DNA of 6,951 nt from JBLHKS01 sp047620505 (GCA_047620505.1 JBLHKS010000306.1:1-6951); one strand, 5' to 3'; shown: positions 1-5,313, counted from the first letter of the stretch. Numbers and translations: made by a program. Notes: a model not told the origin generated them from the sequence alone.

Positions 1-888
1 CAGCCAAGTCAGTACCGTCCGCCGAGTCAGAAAGATGATTGGAAGCCGGAGCAGCCCAAAAGCGGCGTCCGCGTCAACCCGATCACCGGAGTTGAAGAAC
101 CTCGCACGTTTCCCAAAATGTATGGCTGCGATGGCGGTTTTGACTACGGCCATCTTTTCACGATGCGCTCCGGAACGGCGGCGTTTTACGATCAGCGAAC
201 TGAAAGCGGAACGGTCAACATCAGCGGTCCTCGCAGCGGATGCACGAACAGCGTGATTCCGGCGAACGGCGTACTGAACGTGCCGTACTTTTACGAGGGC
301 TGCACCTGCAGCTACCCGCTTCCGATGGGATTGGCGCTGGTGAGCATGCCGGAAACCTTCGAGCAATGGATGTCGTGGGGCGAGTTGCCCGCCGAGCAGC
401 TGCTGGGGAAAATCGAGCGGCTTGGCCTGAATTTCGGCGCGCCTGGCGACCGCAAAACGGAGGACGGAACGCTGTGGCTGGACTACCCGAATGTCGGTGG
501 GCCGTCTCCGCAAATTCAAGTGACTACCGAGCCGGCTGAGCCGGAATTCTTCTATCGGCATTCGATTTTCATGAAGCCTGGAGGCGAAGGCTGGCCGTGG
601 GTCGCTGGATCGGGCGTTCGCGGGCTGACTTCGCTCAAGGTCGAGGGATTCAAGCCGGGAGCTTACGAAATCCGGCTCACGTTCGGAGCTCCAGAAGGTG
701 AGGACGAATTGGAGTTCGAAGTCGGGCTTGCCGGAAAGTCAGGCGAGAGTATCGAGCTCGGCGAATCGATGAAACCGATGACGAAACAGTTTTCTGGAGT
801 CGAGATCGGCGAAGACGGTGTGCTCGCGCTGGAGTTTTCGGAAGGCGCGGTTCTCAGCGGGCTGGAGGTGATTCCCGTAGAACCCTGA
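1..888 (+). CDS. PQQ-like beta-propeller repeat protein, C-terminal part (5' truncated)
   Basis: The reading frame is open from base 1, so the N-terminus lies outside the window; 295 codons plus TGA are visible. The fragment starts in a Pro/Gln-rich linker. It continues with a cysteine-containing block: MYGCDGG (Cys43), SGCTNSVIPANGV (Cys81) and YFYEGCTCSYPL (Cys101, Cys103). This kind of block is seen near the end of large secreted PQQ-binding-like beta-propeller proteins in Planctomycetes and Verrucomicrobia. The segment GTLWLDYPNVGGPSP (about residues 157-171) leads into a beta-rich end (about 184-292) that looks like a malectin/carbohydrate-binding-type sandwich. Four close cysteines suggest disulfides or metal/haem ligation outside the cytoplasm; no CXXCH haem motif is seen. 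The family assignment comes from recalled family patterns; the substrate and any enzymatic activity are unknown. The gene faces the secretin-like cluster convergently, separated by a repeat array. Confidence 0.72.
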   Translation, partial: QPSQYRPPSQKDDWKPEQPKSGVRVNPITGVEEPRTFPKMYGCDGGFDYGHLFTMRSGTAAFYDQRTESGTVNISGPRSGCTNSVIPANGVLNVPYFYEGCTCSYPLPMGLALVSMPETFEQWMSWGELPAEQLLGKIERLGLNFGAPGDRKTEDGTLWLDYPNVGGPSPQIQVTTEPAEPEFFYRHSIFMKPGGEGWPWVAGSGVRGLTSLKVEGFKPGAYEIRLTFGAPEGEDELEFEVGLAGKSGESIELGESMKPMTKQFSGVEIGEDGVLALEFSEGAVLSGLEVIPVEP

Positions 889-919
889 ATTTTTGTTTCT
901 CCCTGCTCTCTCCCCAAAT

Positions 920-985
920 TGTCATCCCGAGCTTGCCGAGGGACCTCAAGTCGGCCCGCGGTTGAATCCGCTCCGGAGGCGATCG
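920..985. repeat. Left half-copy of the palindromic element
   Basis: This copy has the left arm (920-947, tgtcatcccgagcttgccg...) and the following segment as far as gatcg at 981-985. It then joins directly to the start of the next unit at 986, so the inner stem and the right arm are missing. On its own it cannot form the long hairpin, but its arm could pair with either right arm at 1117-1144 or 1314-1341. Confidence 0.7.
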
Positions 986-996
986 CTCCCCAAAAC

Positions 997-1144
997 TGTC
1001 CTCCCGAGCTTGCCGAGGGACCTCAAGTCGGCGCGTGGTTGATTTCGCTCCGGAGGCGATCGAAGCGGCCAGGATTTCGATCGAGAGTGAGCGGTTTGAC
1101 GGCAGCAGGCGTGCGCGAGGTCCCTCGGCAGGCTCGGGATGACA
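997..1144. repeat. 148-bp palindromic element, copy 1
   Basis: The left arm 997-1024 (tgtcctcccgagcttg and on to gacctc) pairs with the right arm 1117-1144 (gaggtccctcggcag and on to ggatgaca), with 2 mismatches in 28. Nested inside is a perfect 8-bp inverted repeat, cgatcgaa (1057-1064) with ttcgatcg (1076-1083), and outside that ccgctc-like and gagcgg blocks. The whole can fold as one long imperfect hairpin. It resembles the dispersed intergenic 'gtcatcccgag...' palindromes known from many bacterial genomes and could be a MITE-like or REP-like element. No transposase is nearby. Confidence 0.75.
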
Positions 1145-1193
1145 GTTACATTATCAAATTCAGCCTAACGAGAAACCGATCGCTCCCCAAATC

Positions 1194-1341
1194 TGTCATC
1201 CCGAGCTTGCCGAGGGACCTCAAGTCGGCCCGTGGTTGAATCCGCTCCGTAGGCGATCGAAGCGGCCAGGATTTCGATCGAGAGTGAGCGGTTTGACGGC
1301 AGCAAGCGTGCGCGAGGTCCCTCGACAAGCTCGGGATGACA
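1194..1341. repeat. 148-bp palindromic element, copy 2
   Basis: The arms 1194-1221 (tgtcatcccgagcttgcc...) and 1314-1341 (gaggtccctcgacaag...) are complementary at 27 of 28 positions. The inner perfect inverted repeat cgatcgaa (1254-1261) and ttcgatcg (1273-1280) and the ccgctc (1242-1247)/gagcgg (1286-1291) pair are conserved from copy 1. The length is exactly 148 bp, as in copy 1. The element ends about 20 bp beyond the stop codon of the minus-strand gene at 1363, so a transcript from that gene would run into the long hairpin; it may serve as a terminator or an mRNA 3'-end stabiliser. Confidence 0.78.
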
Positions 1342-1362
1342 CTAACTTTTACTGAGTTCGGC

Positions 1363-2037
1363 CTAACGAGCAACCGCGCGGACGAAGAGCAGGTGCTTAA
1401 CGCCTTTGATCGGATCACCGTTTTCATCCAAAGCCGATTGGATGCTCGCGATCGCAACGCCGCCGTTAGGAATTTCGATCACCGTTGCCGTGTGTTGCGT
1501 AGCGATGATCGGGGAGAAGGCGGTCGAGTAGATCCAGCCGGCGTGCTGGAATTGGGCATCGTGATGGAAACCGGCCAGACTGGTCGCGGCGTAGTAAAAA
1601 TGCAGGCGGACAATTTCAGTTTCCCGATCGAGATCGGCCTTAACTCTCAAGTTCTCGCCCAAGTTGTAAGTTTCGATGTAACCTTCCGGCAACCAGACCG
1701 GAAGCCCAGCTCTCGGCCCTTCTTGCATTGGCATAACGATGAATTCATGGACGGATTCGGTTTCAACCCACTGGCCGAGCGACATGCGAAGCATCGCAAA
1801 GTTGACTCGGCGGGCATCGCCGGAATCGACTTTTTCTAGAACGTTCGCGTAGATTTCAGCTGAGGTCGGTGGTTTGGCGAGAGGATTGAGCAGGGCGGCG
1901 GCTTCGGCCGAGTCGACTTCGATCAATTCGAAAATGGCAGCGACCTGCGCTGAGCTCGTTTCGGTCTGCGCGATGGCGGGCTCAGCGAAAATGAGCGCGG
2001 CGGCGAGCGCAGCAGCTGCTGGGCGAAAGACATTCAT
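1363..2037 (-). CDS. Secreted mini-secretin-like protein, third of three paralogues
   Basis: This 224-residue protein has an N-terminal signal peptide (Ala/Leu-rich core about residues 6-18, probable cleavage after AIA at 23). The mature part follows the same plan as the two genes upstream: a strand-helix start FELIEVDSAEAAALL (about 36-50), a helix ending in SGDA (72-75), a VHEFIVMP strand (about 96-103), then beta-rich sequence ending in VIEIPNGGVAIAS (187-199) and LLFVRA (216-221). That order matches a secretin core, where a G-containing turn precedes the last strand, but the secretin gate segment is absent. It is the most diverged of the three and lacks a clear GVTVEV-type strand. It starts only 3 bases after the stop of the preceding gene, so it is probably translationally coupled. 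The stop codon lies at the edge of the repeat array. Function unknown; an envelope accessory or scaffold role is a guess. Confidence 0.75.
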   Translation of the reverse strand: MNVFRPAAAALAAALIFAEPAIAQTETSSAQVAAIFELIEVDSAEAAALLNPLAKPPTSAEIYANVLEKVDSGDARRVNFAMLRMSLGQWVETESVHEFIVMPMQEGPRAGLPVWLPEGYIETYNLGENLRVKADLDRETEIVRLHFYYAATSLAGFHHDAQFQHAGWIYSTAFSPIIATQHTATVIEIPNGGVAIASIQSALDENGDPIKGVKHLLFVRAVAR

Positions 2038-2040
2038 GGC

Positions 2041-2853
2041 TCAATCGCAAGGTTCGCCAAAGGGTTCTTCGGGAGCGTGAAATCCGTCGACGTTGCTGCG
2101 GCCTTTGGCACCCGCCTGGGCCGAGGCTTTGATGAAGACGAGAATTTTCCGCGAGCGGTCCGTTTCGCCGTCCACGTTGTGCGGCGTCATCGTTCCGATC
2201 AACGCCCGCGAGCCGTTGTTGACCGTCACCGCTGTGGTGATTCGCATCGCGTAAAAGTCAGGCATCCGAAGCACCGTCATTGGGCCATCTGGCGTCAGGA
2301 TATCCATCCATGAGGTGTCGCCAGTTCGATGGACGACGTCGATGTTCGCGTTGAGATCGATTTCTTTCCCGTGCACGCCGAGCACTGGATCAACCTCGAC
2401 TGTCACGCCCAGATTTCGCGTTTCAAAAGCGGCGGGGTTAGGCATTTGTACTGGCAACGGAAATACGTTTGGTTTTTCCGGCGCGTCTTCGCCTTCGGCG
2501 GGCTTGCGCTGAGAAGTGATCGCGTTTTCCACTCCAGCTAGACTTTCCGCCGGGTCAGCTTCGGTCGGGTAGATGAATTCGCTGACACCCTCCGTTTTCA
2601 TACGATTCCCCGATTTACCACGAATGAAGACCGTGTCGAATCGCTCCGCATCACCGCTCTCGAGCAGTTTTTCGACTTTCGCCCAGAGCTTGTCGTCCGT
2701 TTCTTCCAGGCTGAAGTCTCTCATCAAATCCGCGAGCTGATCTTGGCTGGTTTCAACGAGATCGACTTCGATCAAGAGGTCCGGCCCCGCAGTTGCGGCG
2801 CTAAAACCGAGAGCCACCGCGATGAGGGTTTGAAAAAGGGGATGTCGTTTCAT
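2041..2853 (-). CDS. Secreted mini-secretin-like protein, second of three paralogues
   Basis: This 270-residue protein has a signal peptide (MKRH, hydrophobic core 6-20, likely cleavage after ATA at 22). It is the clearest family member. LIEVDLVETSQDQLADLM (27-44) resembles the opening 'VEV.FVEV...DL.ELG' strand-helix of GspD/PilQ secretin domains. FETRNLGVTVEVDPV (143-157) followed by KEIDLNANIDVV (163-174) resembles the 'GV.L.V.P......I.L.I' hairpin. RITTAVTVNNGSRALIG (204-220) resembles the 'T.V.V.dGqt.viGG' strand, and KILVFIKA (236-243) the final 'LLIFI.P' strand. The gate/lip stretch between the last strands of true secretins is reduced to about 15 residues (221-235), so a pore is unlikely. 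The C-terminal tail 244-270 is low-complexity. Its ATG overlaps the previous stop (ATGA). Secretin relationship is inferred from pattern. Confidence 0.78.
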   Translation of the reverse strand: MKRHPLFQTLIAVALGFSAATAGPDLLIEVDLVETSQDQLADLMRDFSLEETDDKLWAKVEKLLESGDAERFDTVFIRGKSGNRMKTEGVSEFIYPTEADPAESLAGVENAITSQRKPAEGEDAPEKPNVFPLPVQMPNPAAFETRNLGVTVEVDPVLGVHGKEIDLNANIDVVHRTGDTSWMDILTPDGPMTVLRMPDFYAMRITTAVTVNNGSRALIGTMTPHNVDGETDRSRKILVFIKASAQAGAKGRSNVDGFHAPEEPFGEPCD

Positions 2854-3608
2854 TGATTCTGATTATTTTGGGAAACAGCGAGTTCCTCCGTCCACGCTCG
2901 AAGAAAAATCAGCAGCTGCCGGGCGGGGGAGTCGTTAGCGTTCTGGCTCATCGCCGGATGCTGGCCGAGAAATGCGTAATCACCGTTCTTAACTGCGGAA
3001 AACATCACGCCGTGCGTTCTTCGAGCGTTGGGAGTCACAGCGGACGGCGGATTGCCTTCGATATGGGCTGCGCGCTCCAACACTCGCCCTTCGCCGAGGA
3101 CGACTTTGACCGGGTTCGATGAAATCGCGATCGTCTTTCCGTCTGCGCTGAGGACTGTGGTCGTCGTGGTCGAGTGGCCGACTCGAATCGGATGAGGATC
3201 GGAAGGGAGGGGAATCGTCTTTAGGATTTCATGGGGTTTCCGCTCATCCGCCGGGCTCATGCGTGGGCTCCGAAAATTTGCGGGCCGGAGGAATCCTTTG
3301 GCCGCAATGTTCAGGACATCTTCGGATTCGCTTCGAGTTTGAATCAGGCTGAAATCGATCAAATCCGCATCGCCCGCCTCCAGCAGCTGCTGAACTGATT
3401 TTCGGAGTGCGTTCGGATCTGGCTTCTCCTTGGAATCGCCAAGCAACTCGGCGGCAAGATCGAGATTGAGCTCAAAATACTCCGTCAGCACAAAAATCGT
3501 GGGCTGAGGCGGAAGAGGCTCAATTTCATTCTCGTCGCGGTCGTCCGAACCCGCGCTGACGGCGCTGAGCGTGAGCAGAAAGCAGAGAACTCGTGAAAAA
3601 GGACACAT
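2850..3608 (-). CDS. Secreted mini-secretin-like protein, first of three paralogues
   Basis: This 252-residue protein begins the three-gene unit. The signal peptide covers MCPFSRVLCFLLTLSAVSA (likely cleavage after residue 19), followed by an acidic Asp/Glu stretch (21-30) and a short Pro-rich spacer. The core repeats the family plan: FVLTEYFELNLDLAAELL (39-56), helix ending AGDA (78-81), KGFLRPA (104-110), TVLSADGKTIAIS (151-163), KNGDYAFLG (207-215) and QLLIFLRAW (231-239). In this copy the 'GVTVEV' strand is replaced by a Thr run. It overlaps the next gene by 4 bp (ATGA), indicating co-transcription and coupled translation. ATG at 3608 was chosen because it gives a clean signal peptide; the preceding sequence has only a weak purine stretch (attgagccgga). 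The promoter should lie in 3609-3770, shared divergently with nrdR. Role unknown. Confidence 0.75.
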   Translation of the reverse strand: MCPFSRVLCFLLTLSAVSAGSDDRDENEIEPLPPQPTIFVLTEYFELNLDLAAELLGDSKEKPDPNALRKSVQQLLEAGDADLIDFSLIQTRSESEDVLNIAAKGFLRPANFRSPRMSPADERKPHEILKTIPLPSDPHPIRVGHSTTTTTVLSADGKTIAISSNPVKVVLGEGRVLERAAHIEGNPPSAVTPNARRTHGVMFSAVKNGDYAFLGQHPAMSQNANDSPARQLLIFLRAWTEELAVSQNNQNQ

Positions 3609-3690
3609 TCCGGCTCAATCTGGACCCGAATCGATTGTTCTGGCAAACTATTCGAGCCCGGGCCTGACAAGTGGGCAAAAAGTCAGGTTG

Positions 3691-3716
3691 AAACCCCAGA
3701 TCTTGGGGCGGTTTTT
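3691..3716 (+). terminator. Terminator-like hairpin with T-tract upstream of nrdR
   Basis: The stem cccca/tgggg has a 5-nt gatct loop and can be extended in part by aaacc/ggttt. It is followed directly by TTTTT (3712-3716). No + strand gene precedes it, so it could block upstream antisense transcription, act as an attenuator in an extended nrdR leader, or be incidental. The stem is short, so confidence is low. Confidence 0.35.
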
Positions 3717-3719
3717 GAA

Positions 3720-3744
3720 TTGACACCCCAATATCCAGGTGTCA
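3720..3744. promoter_or_regulatory. Perfect dyad overlapping a consensus -35 hexamer ahead of nrdR
   Basis: TGACACC (3721-3727) and GGTGTCA (3738-3744) form a perfect 7-bp inverted repeat around an AT-centred 10-bp spacer. The half-site overlaps TTGACA (3720-3725), an exact sigma70-type -35. No good -10 follows at 16-18 bp (cactct at 3743). The dyad ends 26 bp before the nrdR ATG. It has ACAC/GTGT ends and an AATAT centre like the NrdR box, but the spacing between ends is 20 bp rather than 16, so it is not a standard NrdR box. It may be an operator for autoregulation or for another factor. Confidence 0.5.
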
Positions 3745-3770
3745 CTCTCGCCACTGATAAATTCGCAACC

Positions 3771-4268
3771 ATGAGATGCGTCAAATGCCAGAGTCTTGAA
3801 GACAAGGTCATCGACTCCAGAATGTCGAAGGACGGAGCGTTGATCCGTCGACGTCGCGAATGCCTTGGTTGTGGGCATCGGTTCACGACGTACGAGAACT
3901 TGGAACAGAGCGAGTTACGCGTGATCAAGCGGGACGGCGTGCGCGAGTCTTTCAGTCGTGAAAAGCTGTTTTCCGGCATGCTCAAGGCCTGCGAAAAGCG
4001 GCCGGTTGCGATCGAAGATCTCGAAGCGGCCGTCGAATCGATCATCAACGAGCTGACAGCGGCGAACATGAAGGAAATTCCGACTCGGATGATCGGACCG
4101 CTCGTCATGCGGCATCTTCAAGAGATCGACCCGGTTGCCTACGTTCGTTACGCCTCGGTTTATCGCCAGTTCGAGGCGGTGGGCGAATTCATCGACGAAA
4201 TCGAACGCTTTGAACGTCGTCCGATGCGCGAGGCCGGTCAGTCCGATCTTTTCACCCACAGTTCCTGA
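3771..4268 (+). CDS. nrdR: Transcriptional repressor NrdR
   Basis: This 165-residue protein is the usual length for NrdR, the nucleotide-sensing repressor of ribonucleotide reductase operons. From the ATG at 3771 it starts MRCVKC. Zinc-ribbon cysteines are at 3, 6, 31 and 34 (CVKC ... CLGC), with the family's basic RRRREC stretch and GHRFTTYE before the second domain. The ATP-cone covers about residues 47-137: LRVIKRDGVRESFSREKL, then EIPTRMIGPLVMRHL and VAYVRYASVYRQF. In the family, dATP/ATP loading of the cone sets the oligomeric state and DNA binding at NrdR boxes near nrd genes. An upstream in-frame TTG at 3720 would add 17 residues, but the universal MRCPxC-type N-terminus favours 3771. 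No Shine-Dalgarno is visible. It heads a probable three-gene operon. Confidence 0.97.
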   Translation: MRCVKCQSLEDKVIDSRMSKDGALIRRRRECLGCGHRFTTYENLEQSELRVIKRDGVRESFSREKLFSGMLKACEKRPVAIEDLEAAVESIINELTAANMKEIPTRMIGPLVMRHLQEIDPVAYVRYASVYRQFEAVGEFIDEIERFERRPMREAGQSDLFTHSS

Positions 4269-4337
4269 GCCTTCGTTTGAGATTTGCTCCAAACCCCGGG
4301 AATTTCCCAGCCAGATACCCTAACATACCCACAAAAC

Positions 4338-4898
4338 GTGATTGCTCTCCGCGAACAGCTTCCTCTTCTCCGTGTCGGACGTGATGAAGTGATTCATTAT
4401 GAAGAATCCTGGATCAGCGACATCATCAGCGAGGCAGCGGCGCGGTCGGGCAGCGACGACAGCTGGTATGCGGACGACATCGCCAAGGGTGTGACCCTGT
4501 ATTTGAAGGAGCGATTCTCGCAGACTTCAATCGGGCTGGATGAGCTTTTTGATAAGATCGGCCGGACGCTTTGCGCGGTTGGATTCGACAAAGTCGCGGA
4601 TCATCTCAAGCCGAGCGCCCCGCCAACGCGGCTCTCGCTCGCTCACGTGGCTGACGAGGCAGGGAATGGGTTCGAGCTCTGGTTTTTCCATCATCTGGGC
4701 AGAAAAATCGACGTTTTGCGCGAAGTCGGAACGAAGCGGTTGCACTGCTCGGAGCTGAAAATCGCCGTCGAGCGCATTTGCCAGCCAAGGCGCTGGAGCC
4801 AGAAGTGCGATCTGTTTCAGGACGAGGTTCTGGTCTTTCTGGCGCTTGAACTCAGCCGCGCGCAGGCTCAGAGCAGGGTTCAGTTGATGGTCACGTAA
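4338..4898 (+). CDS. Hypothetical protein with ATP-cone-like N-terminal half, downstream of nrdR
   Basis: I do not recognise this as a named gene. From GTG at 4338 it encodes 186 residues beginning MIALREQLPLLRVGRDEV. A TTG at 4284 would give 204 residues, but the extra 18 (Pro/Thr-rich) look non-coding. The protein is soluble, largely helical, with no signal peptide or membrane segment. Residues about 13-90 (VGRDEVIHYEESWISDI..., ADDIAKGVTLYL, IGLDELFDKIGRTL, VGFDKVADHLK) follow the helix-helix-helix layout of an ATP-cone: basic/acidic strand, 'F...' position, then the L...VG...VA pattern at the end. They lack the KR.G nucleotide motif. The C-terminal half carries Trp/Arg/Cys-rich QPRRWSQKCD (about 148-157) and ends in a helix. 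The gap after nrdR is 69 bp and before the HIT gene 22 bp, consistent with an operon. Coding status is likely because the frame is long and the codon pattern matches its neighbours. Confidence 0.72.
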   Translation: MIALREQLPLLRVGRDEVIHYEESWISDIISEAAARSGSDDSWYADDIAKGVTLYLKERFSQTSIGLDELFDKIGRTLCAVGFDKVADHLKPSAPPTRLSLAHVADEAGNGFELWFFHHLGRKIDVLREVGTKRLHCSELKIAVERICQPRRWSQKCDLFQDEVLVFLALELSRAQAQSRVQLMVT

Positions 4899-4920
4899 AT
4901 CTCTGTTTTTTGGCGTCGTC

Positions 4921-5265
4921 ATGACCATTTTTGAGAAAATCATCGCTCGGGAAATCCCCTCTGACATCGTGCATGAAGACGATCTCTGCATCGCCTTTAA
5001 AGACGTCAATCCGCAGGCCCCGACCCACATTCTGATCGTTCCGAAGCGGGTCATTCCGCGTGTCGGCGAGGCTGAGCCGGATGACCAGGCTGTGCTCGGG
5101 CACCTTCTCCTGGCCGCGGGGAAAATCGCGGACAAAATCGGCGTTAACTCGACTGACAAGGGCTTTCGGCTCGTGATCAACAACGGTTCGGACGGCGGCG
5201 AGAGCGTCCCTCATCTCCACGTTCACCTGCTGGCTGGTCGCCCGCTGGTCTGGCCTCCGGGTTAG
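4921..5265 (+). CDS. hinT: HIT family (HinT-type) nucleoside phosphoramidase
   Basis: This 114-residue protein is typical of HinT, a cytoplasmic homodimer that hydrolyses adenosine/guanosine 5'-phosphoramidates and acyl-AMPs. Family landmarks run in order: MTIFEKIIAREIPSDIVHED at the N-terminus, AFKDVNPQAPTHILIVPKR (about 25-43), FRLVINNG (82-89) with the ligand-contacting asparagines, and the histidine triad HLHVHLL at 98-104. His100 is in the position of the nucleophile. The GRPLVWPPG C-terminus is the classical HINT ending. The start gives an exact family N-terminus, though no Shine-Dalgarno precedes it. It is the last gene of the nrdR run and is followed by an intrinsic terminator at 5375-5400. 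The specific physiological substrate in this organism is unknown. Confidence 0.95.
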   Translation: MTIFEKIIAREIPSDIVHEDDLCIAFKDVNPQAPTHILIVPKRVIPRVGEAEPDDQAVLGHLLLAAGKIADKIGVNSTDKGFRLVINNGSDGGESVPHLHVHLLAGRPLVWPPG

Positions 5266-5282
5266 CCGGATCGTCGGAATCG

Positions 5283-5313
5283 GCTCGCGTAAAAAAACGC
5301 AGCCCCCGCGAGC
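5283..5313. other. GC-rich inverted repeat after the HIT gene
   Basis: gctcgcg (5283-5289) pairs perfectly with cgcgagc (5307-5313) around a 17-nt loop that contains a seven-A run (aaaaaaa, 5291-5297). The A-run is in the loop, not after the stem, so it is not a canonical terminator. It may help form the mRNA 3' end between the convergent genes, together with the hairpin at 5375. Confidence 0.45.

Larger units (their letters stand above)
889..1362. other. Gene-free convergent interval filled with repeats
   Basis: This 474-bp stretch lies between two convergent stop codons. I see no convincing gene in it: frames that stay open simply read through repeat copies. Almost all of it from 910 onward is accounted for by a tandem array of palindromic repeat units; only 889-909 is unique. 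No T-tract intrinsic terminator is evident, so the long palindromes themselves may end transcription from both sides. Confidence 0.8.
910..1380. repeat. Tandem array of a 197-bp unit (one partial and two full copies)
   Basis: A unit starting with ctccccaaa and ending near gagaaaccgatcg recurs head to tail. A truncated copy covers 910-985 (first 76 bp only). One full copy covers 986-1182 and a second about 1183-1380. The two full copies differ at only about 5 of 92 positions in the core 1025-1116 versus 1222-1313. Similarity is looser in the last 35-40 bp, but gcctaacgag is shared at 1163 and 1361. In the last copy that sequence contains the stop and final codons of the minus-strand gene ending at 1363, so the duplicated unit carries a copy of that gene's 3' tip. 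Coordinates come from alignment by eye. Confidence 0.8.
3609..3770. promoter_or_regulatory. Divergent intergenic control region with consecutive inverted repeats
   Basis: This 162-bp region separates the secretin-like cluster (-) from nrdR (+) and must hold promoters for both. Three dyads follow one another. The first is cctgac (3663-3668) with gtcagg (3682-3687). The second is cccca (3694-3698) with tgggg (3704-3708), followed by a TTTTT run at 3712-3716 that gives it a terminator-like look on the + strand. The third is the operator-like dyad at 3721-3744, listed separately. I could not assign a convincing -10 box on either strand. Confidence 0.5.

Noticed and set aside
979..986. HIP1-like octamer GCGATCGC (also at about 1446-1453)
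   Set aside because: HIP1 is a cyanobacterial genome signature. Two copies, one of them in the repeat array, are not evidence here; nothing else suggests cyanobacteria.
910..1380. CRISPR array
   Set aside because: There are only three repeats, with a period of 76-198 bp; the intervening sequence is itself repeated rather than unique, and no cas gene is nearby.
1336..1839. Plus-strand open frame of 167 codons opposite the third mini-secretin gene
   Set aside because: Its start lies inside the repeat element and the translated product has no family features, whereas the opposite strand has a signal peptide and clear paralogues next door.
3722..3743. Canonical NrdR box
   Set aside because: ACAC and GTGT ends and an AT centre are present, but the span is 20 bp rather than 16 and the core does not fit the consensus. 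It is kept only as an operator-like dyad.
3720..3770. TTG start at 3720 for nrdR
   Set aside because: It would add 17 residues before the invariant MRC..C zinc-ribbon start and would place the operator-like dyad inside the coding region.
3683..4108. Minus-strand open frame of 141 codons over nrdR
   Set aside because: The opposite strand is unmistakably NrdR with its zinc ribbon and ATP-cone; this is a shadow frame.
4298..4308. Small palindrome gggaa-t-ttccc between nrdR and the hypothetical gene
   Set aside because: It is short, AT-centred, without a T-tract or neighbouring half-sites; it is likely to occur by chance.
4527..5183. Long minus-strand open frame (218 codons) across the hypothetical protein and the HIT gene
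   Set aside because: It lies antisense to a secure HinT gene and to the hypothetical gene. Its sequence is Arg/Ser/Pro-rich with no recognisable motif, as expected from the complement of GC-rich coding DNA.
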